Part shown: in pieces, positions 1 to 7,617 of the stretch | Numbering within the stretch: position 1 is the stretch's first letter | Layout of the letters: the number at the start of each line of letters is the position of its first letter | Program-made: the position numbers and the translations under genes | Notes under the pieces: generated by a model | The model's input: the letters and a program-made list of their open reading frames with translations, nothing else | Told to the model about the DNA's origin: nothing | Databases searched by the model: none | Assembly (NCBI GenBank): GCA_016190205.1 | Contig: JACPQZ010000046.1 | Coordinates: 1-39,885 of the forward strand | DNA from: Candidatus Omnitrophota bacterium | Lineage (GTDB): Bacteria; Omnitrophota; JACPQZ01 | DNA: 39,885 bases | Direction of reading: 5' to 3'

Positions 1-2
1 CT

Positions 3-1952
3 CTTTCCACAGCCCTCACCCGTTCCACGCATGACCGTCTGCTCCTCGCGGTACCTGCCGGTCGCGTAGGGGTCCGCATCGGACGGCCCGGGCCGGGAAG
101 GAGCCCCCGGGTGCAGGCCCTGGCCCGGGCGGGGTTCGCGGGAGGAAGCCTCATTTTTCTATACCTCCCGCTACGGTCCCTGGCCAACCCGCTCCCGGAT
201 TGGGGTGATCCAGAGACCCTGACCAGGTTGTGGGATCACGTCCGCCGGGCGCAGTACGAATCCACAGGCTCCGGCGTGGGACCGCTCGTGTTAAGTGCGG
301 ATTTCGAGTTTAGCGGATGGAAGGGTTTTTTGGCTCGGGCGCTTACGCAGGTCAAGAACGTAGCGCAGATCTTTCTGGATCGCGAATACACGTGGGCGGC
401 GGGGGTGGTAGGCCTCACGGGCGCCTGCGCCCTTTGGGTCAACATGAGAAAGTGGTTCTGGGGAACCTTGCTCGTCATAATCTGCACGGCCTACGGCTAT
501 GCCTTCAGCACAAACTTCGACATGAGCCGGGCGGGGACGGACTTCATGCCCTTTTTGCCGGGGCTTTTGATCTTCCTGATTTGGGTGGCATGGGGGTTTG
601 AGTCATTAGGCAGGGGATTCAACCTTCTGTCTGCTCGTCTGGGTCGCCGCGGCACAGCCGGGGTGAGCGCCTTGGCCGCCTTTGGCTTTGCCGCGCTCAT
701 GCTCTTTACGAATTTCCCGGCCTGCGACTTAAGCCGGCACCATTATGCGCGCTGGTTCGGGGAGGAGATTCTGAAGGCTCTCAAACCGGGGGCCCTCTTT
801 TTTGCGACCAATGACGATGCCTATTTTGTCAGCATGTATCTCATGGATGCGGAGGGCTTAAGGCCGGACGTGCGCCTGGTAGGAACGAGCCGCCTCAATC
901 AGGGTGATTACCCCGAGCAGCTGCGCGGCCAATTTCCGGATATCCAATTCCCCCCGAAGGCGGACGCGGAGCCCCTCTATCAGAAATTTGACATTCCCGG
1001 GCGCAGGAACCGTCAGAAGGGATTTAATGCGGCGCTGGGTCGCGCCATCGCCCGCGAAAACTTTGATTCAAGCCCTGTGTATTGGGACCTGGGGAGTGAA
1101 AAGATGGGGGATGAAGTCGCGCTGTTAAGGAGGGGATTTATCTATGAGCTGAAACCGCCCGAGCGCGTGACACAAGATGAGCGTGACAAGACCGAAGGCG
1201 AATCCGATCGTTATTGGGGGGAGTTCGAAAAATCAGTATTTCAGGACCCCGCCTTTCTGGCCGAGCCTCCGGCGCGCCACGCCATGGCCCTGCGCTATAA
1301 CAACTACGGGCTCGAACTCGAGCAATGGGACAAGCGCGAGAAGGCGAAGGGGCAGTACGAAAAGGCCCTCGCGCTCTATCCGGAACTGCCGCAGCCGTAC
1401 TATAACTTGGGCAATTTCTACGCGGGACAGGGCCGTGCGGAGGAGGCAAAGCGAAACTACGAATTAGCTCTAGAGTACAAGCCGGATTACGGCGCGGCGC
1501 ATTTAGGACTGGGCAATATGTATTTGGATCGGGGAGAGGTCCTCGCGGCTATTAAAGAGTACCAGTCCGCCATCCGCGCGTCACCTGCCCTGATACCGGC
1601 CTACTCCAACTTGGCCACGGTTTATGCGCGCTCCGGGCGGCTTCAGGAAGCCATACACCTCTATAAGCTCGCGTTGAGGATTGATCCCACAGCTGCCCGG
1701 ATTCATTATAATCTTGCCCTGGTGCTTGAGAAGGCCAAGGACTGGGATCATGCCGCGTTGAGTCTGGAATACGTGGTGGGAAAGATGCCGGATTCCGCCG
1801 AGGCACACGTGAAGCTCGGAGAGGCCTATGCGGCCCTGGGCCGCAGGGAAGACGCCAGAAGGGCCTGGGAAAAAGCATTGGAGATTGATCCAACCCTCGA
1901 TTCCGTCCGCGAAAAACTCGAGGAGTTTGGGGCAGGCAAAGAACCCTTTTAG
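3..1952 (+). CDS. DUF2723/TPR membrane protein, 5' end outside window
   Basis: This reading frame is open to the left edge, so the gene begins upstream. The first in-window GTG (111) is unlikely to be the true start. The segment 'YLPLRS' followed by 'NPLPDWGDP' and a 'WDHV' block is typical of DUF2723 proteins, which are multi-span membrane proteins related to glycosyl/mannosyltransferases. Hydrophobic helices follow up to about base 720, then a soluble region. From about base 1290 to 1930 there are several TPR units (for example 'PQPYYNLGNFYAGQGRAEEA' and 'AAHLGLGNMYLDRGEVLAAI'). A role in protein or envelope glycosylation is inferred from the family; the TPRs would bind partner proteins. 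The catalytic N-terminal part is not visible, so activity cannot be judged. Confidence 0.85.
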   Translation, partial: LSTALTRSTHDRLLLAVPAGRVGVRIGRPGPGRSPRVQALARAGFAGGSLIFLYLPLRSLANPLPDWGDPETLTRLWDHVRRAQYESTGSGVGPLVLSADFEFSGWKGFLARALTQVKNVAQIFLDREYTWAAGVVGLTGACALWVNMRKWFWGTLLVIICTAYGYAFSTNFDMSRAGTDFMPFLPGLLIFLIWVAWGFESLGRGFNLLSARLGRRGTAGVSALAAFGFAALMLFTNFPACDLSRHHYARWFGEEILKALKPGALFFATNDDAYFVSMYLMDAEGLRPDVRLVGTSRLNQGDYPEQLRGQFPDIQFPPKADAEPLYQKFDIPGRRNRQKGFNAALGRAIARENFDSSPVYWDLGSEKMGDEVALLRRGFIYELKPPERVTQDERDKTEGESDRYWGEFEKSVFQDPAFLAEPPARHAMALRYNNYGLELEQWDKREKAKGQYEKALALYPELPQPYYNLGNFYAGQGRAEEAKRNYELALEYKPDYGAAHLGLGNMYLDRGEVLAAIKEYQSAIRASPALIPAYSNLATVYARSGRLQEAIHLYKLALRIDPTAARIHYNLALVLEKAKDWDHAALSLEYVVGKMPDSAEAHVKLGEAYAALGRREDARRAWEKALEIDPTLDSVREKLEEFGAGKEPF

Positions 1953-1958
1953 TAGCGA

Positions 1959-1986
1959 GGGTGCATAAGTTATAATAGGTGCACCC
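1959..1986 (+). promoter_or_regulatory. Possible -10 box inside a perfect inverted repeat ahead of the PAP2 gene
   Basis: TATAAT lies at 1971-1976. It is flanked by a perfect inverted repeat, GGGTGCA at 1959-1965 and TGCACCC at 1980-1986, separated by 14 bases. The PAP2 start codon is at 1989, directly after the right arm. No good -35 is visible (TTTAGT at 1948-1953). The repeat could be an operator over the -10 or an RNA hairpin occluding the start. Confidence 0.35.
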
Positions 1987-1988
1987 AC

Positions 1989-2552
1989 ATGTGGATGGCA
2001 TTAACCGAGTTTGACACCGCGCTCTTCACCCTGCTCAATTCCAAATGGCATGCCGCCTGGCTGGATTGGGCAATGCCAAAAATAACCAATTTCTTTATCG
2101 ATGTTTATCCTTTCGTTGTACTTTGTATCATCGTCATGATTGCGGGCCGCGCCCGGGGGCTTGTAACGGGGGCCCTCATGGTCCTGGCGCTTGCGTTTTC
2201 AAACGTCGTCACCGGGAGTTGGCTGAAGCCTCTCTTCGGCCGCCCGCGGCCATTCGCGGCGCTGGAGGATGTGAGGCTCTTGATCCCGCCCCCGGCCAGC
2301 ATGTCTTTCCCATCAACGCACGCGACCATTAGTTTCGCCGTGGCGGTCGTCGTAGCGTTTAGACACCCGCGCGCTGCGGTTTGGATTTTTGGCTGGGCCG
2401 TACTCATGGCGTATACGCGGGCGTATGTGGGGGTGCATTACCCCTCGGACCTCTTGGGTGGCGCCATAGCCGGCACGCTGATCGGATGGGGTCTTGTTCT
2501 GACCGAAAAAGGCATTCGGCGTGCCGCGGTACGGACGGTCAAGGATCGGTAG
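1989..2552 (+). CDS. PAP2-family membrane phosphatase
   Basis: A 187-residue integral membrane protein with the three signature motifs of the PAP2 (type 2 phosphatidic acid phosphatase) superfamily. Motif 1 is K80-x6-R87-P88 ('KPLFGRPRP'), motif 2 is P108-S-T-H111, and motif 3 is R144-x5-H150-x3-D154. The motif histidines are the expected nucleophile and acid/base, facing the periplasm, between about five hydrophobic helices. Likely substrates are undecaprenyl pyrophosphate or another lipid phosphate; the sequence does not decide which. The start is ATG 1989, with a second in-frame ATG at 1995, and no strong ribosome binding site. The upstream TPR/DUF2723 protein may also act on lipid-linked sugars, which would fit a shared envelope role. 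Confidence 0.85.
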   Translation: MWMALTEFDTALFTLLNSKWHAAWLDWAMPKITNFFIDVYPFVVLCIIVMIAGRARGLVTGALMVLALAFSNVVTGSWLKPLFGRPRPFAALEDVRLLIPPPASMSFPSTHATISFAVAVVVAFRHPRAAVWIFGWAVLMAYTRAYVGVHYPSDLLGGAIAGTLIGWGLVLTEKGIRRAAVRTVKDR

Positions 2553-2570
2553 TATTTTGATTCAGCAATA

Positions 2571-2631
2571 AGCTATCAGCTATCAGCTATCAGCTATCAG
2601 CTAGCAGCTAGCAGCTTTCAGCTGAAAGCTG
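2571..2631. repeat. Heptanucleotide tandem repeat (AGCTATC) plus 20-base palindrome
   Basis: Copies of AGCTATC with a 7-base period run from 2571, degenerating to AGCTAGC. They end in a perfect 20-base palindrome at 2612-2631 centred on TTTCAGCTGAAA. The block lies between the PAP2 gene and pepA, 34 bases before the pepA start. Function is unknown. Four other intergenic regions in the window carry unrelated sequences with the same 7-base period. Confidence 0.85.
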
Positions 2632-2664
2632 ACGGCTGAAGGCTGAAAATCATAGAGGAGTGAC

Positions 2665-4164
2665 ATGCATATCGACATAAAAACGGGTTGCCGTTTGAGG
2701 GAGGAAACGTCAGATTGTCTCGTTGCAGGTTTTCATGAGGGAGCGGTCTTAAGCGGTGCCCTAAAGGAACTTGACGAGGCCCTGGAGCATCCCATCCGCG
2801 AGGCGATTGCCCTCGGCGATTTTAAGGGCCAGGCGGGTCAATTTTTGCTCCTTACGGCGCGGGGGCGGCTTAAGTCTAAGCGCTTGCTGGTCATTGGGTT
2901 GGGACCTCGCAAGGAGTGGAAGCTTCAGTCATTCCGCAATGCCATCGGAAGGGTGGAGTCCAAGTTGGAGGCTTATTCGATACCGCAGGCTTCTATTTGG
3001 GTGGAATCTCTCATGGGACCTCTGGCCCCCGGCGACGCAGTGGCCGCGGCGGCGGAAAGCGCGCATCTTGCCGCCTACCGATTTGATAAGTACTCCCCGG
3101 ACGATCGCTTCAAGCCGGCCCCCAAAAAACTCACCCTCCTCTTTGTCAAAAAACACCCCCTGGAGCGGCTAAAAGACGGGATCGGGAGAGGATCCGCGAT
3201 CGGCCAGGCGGTGAACGAGGCGAGGAATCTTATTTCAGAGCCCTCCTCATACTTAACGCCGGAGAGGCTTGCGCAGTATGCGCGCGGTGTCGCCAGGGCG
3301 CAGGGGATGAAGGCGGAAGTCTGGGATTTCGCGACGCTGCGCCGGAAAGGCTTTAGGACCTTGGCCGCGGTAGGGCAGGGAAGTAAAAACCCCCCTTGCT
3401 TTATCATGTTGGAATATTGCCCGGCACGACTGAAGCGCGAGGCCCCTATCGTTGTCGTGGGCAAGGGCATCACCTTTGACAGCGGCGGGATCTCCATTAA
3501 ACCGGCGGAGGGCATGGAGAAGATGAAATATGACATGTCCGGCGCGGCCGCTGTCTTGGGGACCTTGTCCGCGTGCGCCCAGCTTTCCGTCCCCCAGCGC
3601 GTGGTGGGTCTTATCCCTACAGCCGAAAATATGCCGGGCGGCGCAAGTTACAAACCGGGTGACGTCATTAAAACCTTTTCCGGAAAGACGGTTGAGGTCA
3701 ATAATACCGATGCGGAAGGGCGGCTCATCCTGGCAGATGCCTTGGCCTACGCCAAGGGTTATAAGCCGCGCTTTGTCGTGGACTTAGCGACCTTGACAGG
3801 CGCCTGCTCCATTGTGATAGGCCCCTTAGGGATGCTCGCCATGGGAAACGATGAGGGTTTAGTCAAAAAGATTCAGGCCTCGGGCGAGCGCACCGGTGAG
3901 CGGGTTTGGCCGCTTCCGCTCTGGGATGAGTATTTGGATTTTATGAAAAGCGATATCGCAGCGCTTAAAAACGCGGGCGGGAGGGAGGCGGCCTCCATCA
4001 CCGGAGGCATATTCCTCAAGCAGTTTGTAGATTATCCCTGGGTGCATTTGGACATCGCGAGCACCGCCTGGCTGGAAAAGCCGACCGCCGTGATGAAAAA
4101 GGGCGCCCGGGGCGTCGGGATCCGGCTCCTCGTCGATCTTATTTCACATCTGGAGGTCCGATGA
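2665..4164 (+). CDS. pepA: Leucyl aminopeptidase, M17 family
   Basis: A 499-residue cytosolic metallo-aminopeptidase that removes N-terminal residues from peptides. The C-terminal catalytic domain carries 'GKGITFDSGG' (metal ligands K267 and D272, followed by active-site K279), 'MKYDMSGAAAV' (metal ligand Asp) and 'NTDAEGR' at 347-353 (metal ligands D349 and E351, catalytic R353). These are the two-metal ligands and catalytic residues expected of M17 enzymes. The N-terminal ~160 residues match the family's regulatory domain in size. The start ATG is preceded by GAGGAGTGAC, a good ribosome binding site. Its stop overlaps the next start as ATGA, so it is probably cotranslated with the uracil-DNA glycosylase gene. 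Confidence 0.95.
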   Translation: MHIDIKTGCRLREETSDCLVAGFHEGAVLSGALKELDEALEHPIREAIALGDFKGQAGQFLLLTARGRLKSKRLLVIGLGPRKEWKLQSFRNAIGRVESKLEAYSIPQASIWVESLMGPLAPGDAVAAAAESAHLAAYRFDKYSPDDRFKPAPKKLTLLFVKKHPLERLKDGIGRGSAIGQAVNEARNLISEPSSYLTPERLAQYARGVARAQGMKAEVWDFATLRRKGFRTLAAVGQGSKNPPCFIMLEYCPARLKREAPIVVVGKGITFDSGGISIKPAEGMEKMKYDMSGAAAVLGTLSACAQLSVPQRVVGLIPTAENMPGGASYKPGDVIKTFSGKTVEVNNTDAEGRLILADALAYAKGYKPRFVVDLATLTGACSIVIGPLGMLAMGNDEGLVKKIQASGERTGERVWPLPLWDEYLDFMKSDIAALKNAGGREAASITGGIFLKQFVDYPWVHLDIASTAWLEKPTAVMKKGARGVGIRLLVDLISHLEVR

Positions 4165-4799
4165 GCCACCAGTTTGACCTTTTTGACGACGGGCGCAATG
4201 AAATACTCTCCTCGCCGGACTACGGGGTATTCCGTGATCGGCTGGTCTCTTCCGGGTGTATGAGGTGCCCACTCTCGGAGGGCCGGACGCACATCGTAGT
4301 GGACCGCGGGAATCCGGAGGCGCGTCTAATGTTCATCGGAGAAGGTCCGGGTGAGAATGAGGACCGCGAGGGACTTGCCTTTGTGGGCCGCGCGGGAAAG
4401 CTCATGGATGCCCTGATGGCGGAGATAGGTCTCGATACCAACCGCGACTCCTTGATTGTCAATGTGGTCAAGTGCCGGCCTCCGCAAAACCGTGCCCCGC
4501 GGGAGGAAGAGGCGGGGGAGTGTCTGCCCTATCTCAAGAAGCAGATTGAGCTTGTAAGGCCCCGGCTGATCGCCCTTTTGGGGGCCACGGCGCTTAAGTA
4601 TATCGTGCCGCGGAGGGAGGTCTCCTCCATGGAACAAGCTGTTGGAAAGATATTTAAGTGTCCAGAGTATCCCGGTGTGGATTTCATGGTTCTCTATCAC
4701 CCGGCCTACCTATTGTACGACCCGCGCAAGAAACGGGTGATGATGGAGCACCTTGAGTTATTGAAAAGCCTCCTGCTCGAGAAGGGGATTACGGCTTGA
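4161..4799 (+). CDS. Type 4 uracil-DNA glycosylase (Fe-S)
   Basis: A 212-residue family 4 uracil-DNA glycosylase, which removes uracil from DNA as the first step of base excision repair. Family motifs are present in order: C33-x2-C36; 'GEGPGENEDREGLAFVGRAG' in the uracil-binding/catalytic region; 'NVVKCRPPQNRAP'; a further Cys in 'EEAGEC'; and 'YHPAYLL' carrying the catalytic-loop His. The four cysteines (two near the N-terminus, one in KCRPP, one in GEC) suit the 4Fe-4S cluster of this family. The ATG start overlaps the pepA stop by four bases. The next gene begins at a TTG overlapping this stop (TTGA), so translation is likely coupled along the run. Confidence 0.93.
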   Translation: MSHQFDLFDDGRNEILSSPDYGVFRDRLVSSGCMRCPLSEGRTHIVVDRGNPEARLMFIGEGPGENEDREGLAFVGRAGKLMDALMAEIGLDTNRDSLIVNVVKCRPPQNRAPREEEAGECLPYLKKQIELVRPRLIALLGATALKYIVPRREVSSMEQAVGKIFKCPEYPGVDFMVLYHPAYLLYDPRKKRVMMEHLELLKSLLLEKGITA

Positions 4800-5293
4800 T
4801 ACGGTTTTTATGTGCGTGCCTTGTGGCCGCGGTCGCGTGGGGGTCTTCGGACTGTACGGCAATAGCGGAACTTCAGAGGCTTCAGGAAAGCCGTGCCGTG
4901 CAGGAGGAGAGGGAGGCCACTCATGCTGTGACGGTGGGCGGCAAGAAGAAAGAACGCCCAAAAGACTGGTATCGTTCGGAGCGATATCCCCAGCTGGCGA
5001 ATCGCGTGGGGGGCACCTCTCGCAGGCTGATGCGGGGGCTCATTAACCTCACGACTTCACCTTTTGAGTTTCCGATTACCTTCAAGAGGGTCGGGAGGGA
5101 AGAGGGATGGGGCAAGGGCGTAGGAAAGGGGATGACGCGCACCCTGGCTCGGGTGGGGACCTCTCTTTATGAGATAGCCACCTTCTGTTTCCTGTACAAT
5201 GAGGAGCCGCGCATGCAGCCGGAATTTGTCCTGGATGTAGGAGGAACCGGTCGTGAACCGATGGAACCTTCGAGACTGGAAGCCGGTACGTAA
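4796..5293 (+). CDS. Exosortase-associated protein, TIGR04073-like
   Basis: A 165-residue exported protein. A hydrophobic N-terminal segment (about residues 3-15) is followed by small residues and a Cys, so it is either cleaved or a lipoprotein. The core, 'RGLINLTTSPFEFP' followed by a Gly-rich 'GWGKGVGKGMTRTLARVG', 'YEIATF' and 'PEFV', matches my recollection of TIGR04073, a small family noted in genomes with exosortase systems. Function is unknown. The start is most likely TTG 4796, overlapping the previous stop as TTGA; no ATG lies nearby in frame. The gene overlaps the next one by 41 bases. No exosortase is seen in this window. Confidence 0.7.
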   Translation: MIRFLCACLVAAVAWGSSDCTAIAELQRLQESRAVQEEREATHAVTVGGKKKERPKDWYRSERYPQLANRVGGTSRRLMRGLINLTTSPFEFPITFKRVGREEGWGKGVGKGMTRTLARVGTSLYEIATFCFLYNEEPRMQPEFVLDVGGTGREPMEPSRLEAGT

Positions 5294-5744
5294 TTTCTTT
5301 GGGCTGGGGCTCTTGCTCTTTTCAGGATGGGCGTGGGCGCCGGCGTGTGTTCGCGCAGAGATCAATCTGATCGAGAACGACCGCAACCAGGATGGGGCGG
5401 CCGATTCCTGGGAATATTTCAACAAGGGAGAGCGCGTGCGCTGGGAACTCGACAAGAATTTCGACGGGGGGGTGGACGGCGTGATTCATTTTGAACGGCG
5501 ATTTGTTACGCTCTCTGAAGTGGACAGCGATTTCGACGGGGTGCTGGACGACCGGTTCCACTTCAAGGACGGAATGCGCGCCTTTAATGAGTATGACGTC
5601 AATCACGACGGACGCATGGATAAGTGGGAATATTTTGATGCGCGCGGGAGACTCTCGCGCACCGAGACCGATGTGGATTTTGACGGCAAGGCAGACAGCC
5701 GCACACACAGGGAGGGCGCCCCTCATCGGGATGATCTTTTATAA
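5253..5744 (+). CDS. Exported protein with EF-hand-like Asp-rich repeats
   Basis: A 163-residue protein with an N-terminal hydrophobic segment (about residues 14-30, ending 'CVRAE') that looks like a signal peptide. At least five short calcium-loop-like units follow, of the form D-x-[DN]-x-D-G-x-x-D: 'DRNQDGAADSWEYF', 'DKNFDGGVDG', 'DSDFDGVLDDRF', 'DVNHDGRMDKWEYF' and 'DVDFDGKADS'. Such loops bind Ca2+ in EF-hand-like or thrombospondin type 3-like repeats. The start is GTG 5253, preceded by GGAGGAA at about 5240-5246. It overlaps the preceding gene by 41 bases and the next by 14. No enzymatic domain is visible; a structural or adhesive periplasmic/surface role is inference. Confidence 0.75.
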   Translation: MNRWNLRDWKPVRNFFGLGLLLFSGWAWAPACVRAEINLIENDRNQDGAADSWEYFNKGERVRWELDKNFDGGVDGVIHFERRFVTLSEVDSDFDGVLDDRFHFKDGMRAFNEYDVNHDGRMDKWEYFDARGRLSRTETDVDFDGKADSRTHREGAPHRDDLL

Positions 5745-5976
5745 GCTCTCCCTGCTCGTAGAGTGGGCGATATCTGTGACGTCATTTTTTCTTGGGGTCT
5801 CGGCGGCCATCGCGCCCAACGCGGTGATCCAGCTCTACCAATGGATCATGCGCAACTTTAATTGGGACGTGCGTCCCGTAGACTTCGAGAAGGAACTTCG
5901 AAACACCCGGCTCCTGGGCCTTGTTTCCGCGCTTTTGGGATCGATCCTGGCCATCATTCTTCTGATCATCACCTAG
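5731..5976 (+). CDS. Small two-helix membrane protein, unknown function
   Basis: An 81-residue protein starting at ATG 5731. Hydrophobic segments lie at about residues 5-25 ('LLVEWAISVTSFFLGVSAAI') and 60-81 (ending 'ILLIIT'). Between them is an amphipathic stretch, 'QLYQWIMRNFNWDVRPVDFEKELRNTRLLG'. This start gives a sensible membrane protein; further 5' extension in this frame only reads the preceding gene out of frame. It overlaps the EF-hand-like gene by 14 bases and so probably belongs to the same transcript. I do not recognise a family. Confidence 0.65.
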   Translation: MIFYKLSLLVEWAISVTSFFLGVSAAIAPNAVIQLYQWIMRNFNWDVRPVDFEKELRNTRLLGLVSALLGSILAIILLIIT

Positions 5977-6027
5977 AACCCTGCCTTAAAGGTATCTGCT
6001 ATTCTAGACGACCGGGAAATAATCGAG

Positions 6028-6594
6028 TTGTGTCTCAAGCGCGACGGCCGGGCTTGGGCGCTTCTGGTGGAGAAGTACGGGAGGCTCGTCTATTGGGCTA
6101 TTTTGAGGGAACTGAAGCGGGCCGGCTGCGGGTCACAAGAGGCGGAGGACCTTTTTCAGAGCGTATGGAGCCGTATTTGGAGGGGGGGCACTCTCGCTTC
6201 TTTAAAGCGGGCGGAGGCCCTGGCGAGCTGGCTTGTTTCAGCGGCCGTGAACGAAACGCGCGTGTATTTAAGATTCGCGGCAAGGCGGGGACTGGGCAGG
6301 GAAAAGCCCTTGCAGGAGTCTCTCATAGAGGTAGAGGAAGAGGGCGCTCACAAGGCGCGGAACCCGCGGGAGGAAGCGGTCTTGCGCGAGATGAGGGGCC
6401 TAGTCATGCAGGAGTTTGACGCCCTGCCCGCGCGGGAGCGGTTGGTGGTTAAGCTCTTTTTCGAGGAGGGGGTGCGGACGGAGGAGATAGCGACCTGTCT
6501 CGGGATGCCGCGAAATACCGTGCTTTCTATGATAAGCCGAGTCCGGCAGAGGGTAAAAGACGGGCTCAAGACCAAGGGGATTCAATATGAGTGA
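6028..6594 (+). CDS. RNA polymerase sigma factor, ECF-like
   Basis: Region 2 is at the N-terminus ('AWALLVEKYGRLVYWAILRELKRAG', 'AEDLFQSVWSRIW'). Region 4 is at the C-terminus ('LPARERLVVKLFFEEGVRTEEIATCLGMPRNTVLSMISRVRQRV') with its helix-turn-helix. About 188 residues are counted from TTG 6028, the first legal start. The in-frame codons just upstream (6004-6027) encode DDREIIEL, which fits the conserved beginning of sigma region 2, so the protein probably starts near 6001. There ATT sits 8 bases after AAAGG. The next gene resembles a zinc-finger anti-sigma protein, so the pair is likely a regulated sigma/anti-sigma switch. Target promoters cannot be inferred. Confidence 0.88.
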   Translation: MCLKRDGRAWALLVEKYGRLVYWAILRELKRAGCGSQEAEDLFQSVWSRIWRGGTLASLKRAEALASWLVSAAVNETRVYLRFAARRGLGREKPLQESLIEVEEEGAHKARNPREEAVLREMRGLVMQEFDALPARERLVVKLFFEEGVRTEEIATCLGMPRNTVLSMISRVRQRVKDGLKTKGIQYE

Positions 6595-6642
6595 AGATTT
6601 CCTGCAATCAGAAGGGCATTTTCGGCATCTTATAGCTGGGGG

Positions 6643-7215
6643 GTGGTGTGCGTGGACCGGATAGATGATTTGATCCACCAAGTTCTGGCCCAAGGGCGGG
6701 AGGAGGGGTCTAAACGGGGCCCGTGCCCCACGGACGAGGAGATAGCCCTCCTGGCCAAAGGCCTGCTTCCGGATCGGGAAAGGGACGGCAGGATTGAGCA
6801 TGCCGCGCATTGTCCGGATTGCTGCGCACGTCTGGGGGCCGTCCTGGCGGCGCCTTACGATAAGATGAGCACGGGTGTGGGCCCTTCCGAAGCATTGGTC
6901 CAGAAGATGAAAGGCCTGGCCGAAGGCCGGCAGGGGGAGCCCGGACGCGCCTTAGACCTGGGCAAGGAGCGCAATTTAGGCATGTCCAGCGTGGAACCCT
7001 TGCAGAATCGCATAGGGAGCCTATTAAGAAAATTAGGCTGGCTTTGTGTGAGTCTTACCGCCCTCCTCCTTTCCTTTTTTATCTCCCGCTATTTCGTACA
7101 GTTTATTGTGCTTTCCCTCATCTTCGGGCTTAAGTGGGTTTTTGACACGGCGACCACGCGTCAGCTCATTATGATCTATGAGGCCTGGAAGGAGAGGAAA
7201 GAGAGTCACAAGTAA
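6643..7215 (+). CDS. Probable zinc-finger anti-sigma factor, membrane protein
   Basis: A 190-residue protein. The cytosolic N-terminus has the layout of a zinc-binding anti-sigma domain: 'CPTDEEIALLAKGLLP', then 'RIEHAAHCPDCC' (H-x3-C-x2-C type). Two closely spaced hydrophobic segments follow at about residues 130-165 ('GWLCVSLTALLLSFFISRYFVQFIVLSLIFGLKW', quoted only for its span), so the protein is probably anchored in the inner membrane. Its place directly after the sigma gene supports a role in holding that sigma factor. The start is uncertain among the GTG codons at 6643, 6646 and 6652. A 25-codon frame beginning at ATG 6588 overlaps the sigma stop and ends at 6665; whether it is translated is unknown. 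Confidence 0.7.
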   Translation: MVCVDRIDDLIHQVLAQGREEGSKRGPCPTDEEIALLAKGLLPDRERDGRIEHAAHCPDCCARLGAVLAAPYDKMSTGVGPSEALVQKMKGLAEGRQGEPGRALDLGKERNLGMSSVEPLQNRIGSLLRKLGWLCVSLTALLLSFFISRYFVQFIVLSLIFGLKWVFDTATTRQLIMIYEAWKERKESHK

Positions 7216-7326
7216 GCTTCCCATCCTGTTGTCCCGCCTTCAGTTTCGCCGTTAATATTTTTTTTTGAGATTTACTGCAATCAAAATGGCGTTTTTGGTT
7301 TCTATATAGGGTGAAGGAGGAACTCT

Positions 7327-7617
7327 ATGGAAACCGTGAACCAGACAGAGAACGCTTTTCATGTGGCCCGGATCTATAAGTTAAACGGAGACGGGGAGGG
7401 TCCGCTCAAGGCCTTTTGCGATCTTATCGTGGGCGATAAGGTGCTTGTGAAAGGGATTAGGGTGGTTGAGGGAAAGAACGGGTTGTTTGTGGGCATGCCG
7501 CGCAGGCAGGGGACGGACGGCAAGTGGTATGACACCGTCTTTCCTTTGAGTAAAGAAGTGCGGCGGACTCTTCAGGAAGAAGTCCTTGCCGCCTACGCGG
7601 GCGGGCCCAACAAATAA
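7327..7617 (+). CDS. spoVG: SpoVG family protein
   Basis: A 96-residue protein matching SpoVG over its whole length: 'LKAFCDLIVGDKVLVKGIRVVEGKNGLFVGMPRR' (a longer stretch is conserved) and 'YDTVFPLSKEVRRTLQEEVLAAY'. SpoVG proteins are site-specific DNA- and RNA-binding regulators, first known from sporulation and septation in Firmicutes but present in many non-sporulating bacteria. The ATG is preceded by GAAGGAGGAACTCT, a strong ribosome binding site. The 111 bases upstream are AT-rich with a T-run at about 7258-7266. The stop codon overlaps the next ATG by one base (TAATG). Confidence 0.93.
   Translation: METVNQTENAFHVARIYKLNGDGEGPLKAFCDLIVGDKVLVKGIRVVEGKNGLFVGMPRRQGTDGKWYDTVFPLSKEVRRTLQEEVLAAYAGGPNK

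Noticed and set aside
111-113. GTG 111 as true start of the DUF2723/TPR gene
   Set aside because: The frame is open to the window edge and the protein would lack most of the DUF2723 domain.
7258-7266. Rho-independent terminator before spoVG
   Set aside because: There is a T-run but no convincing GC-rich stem directly before it.
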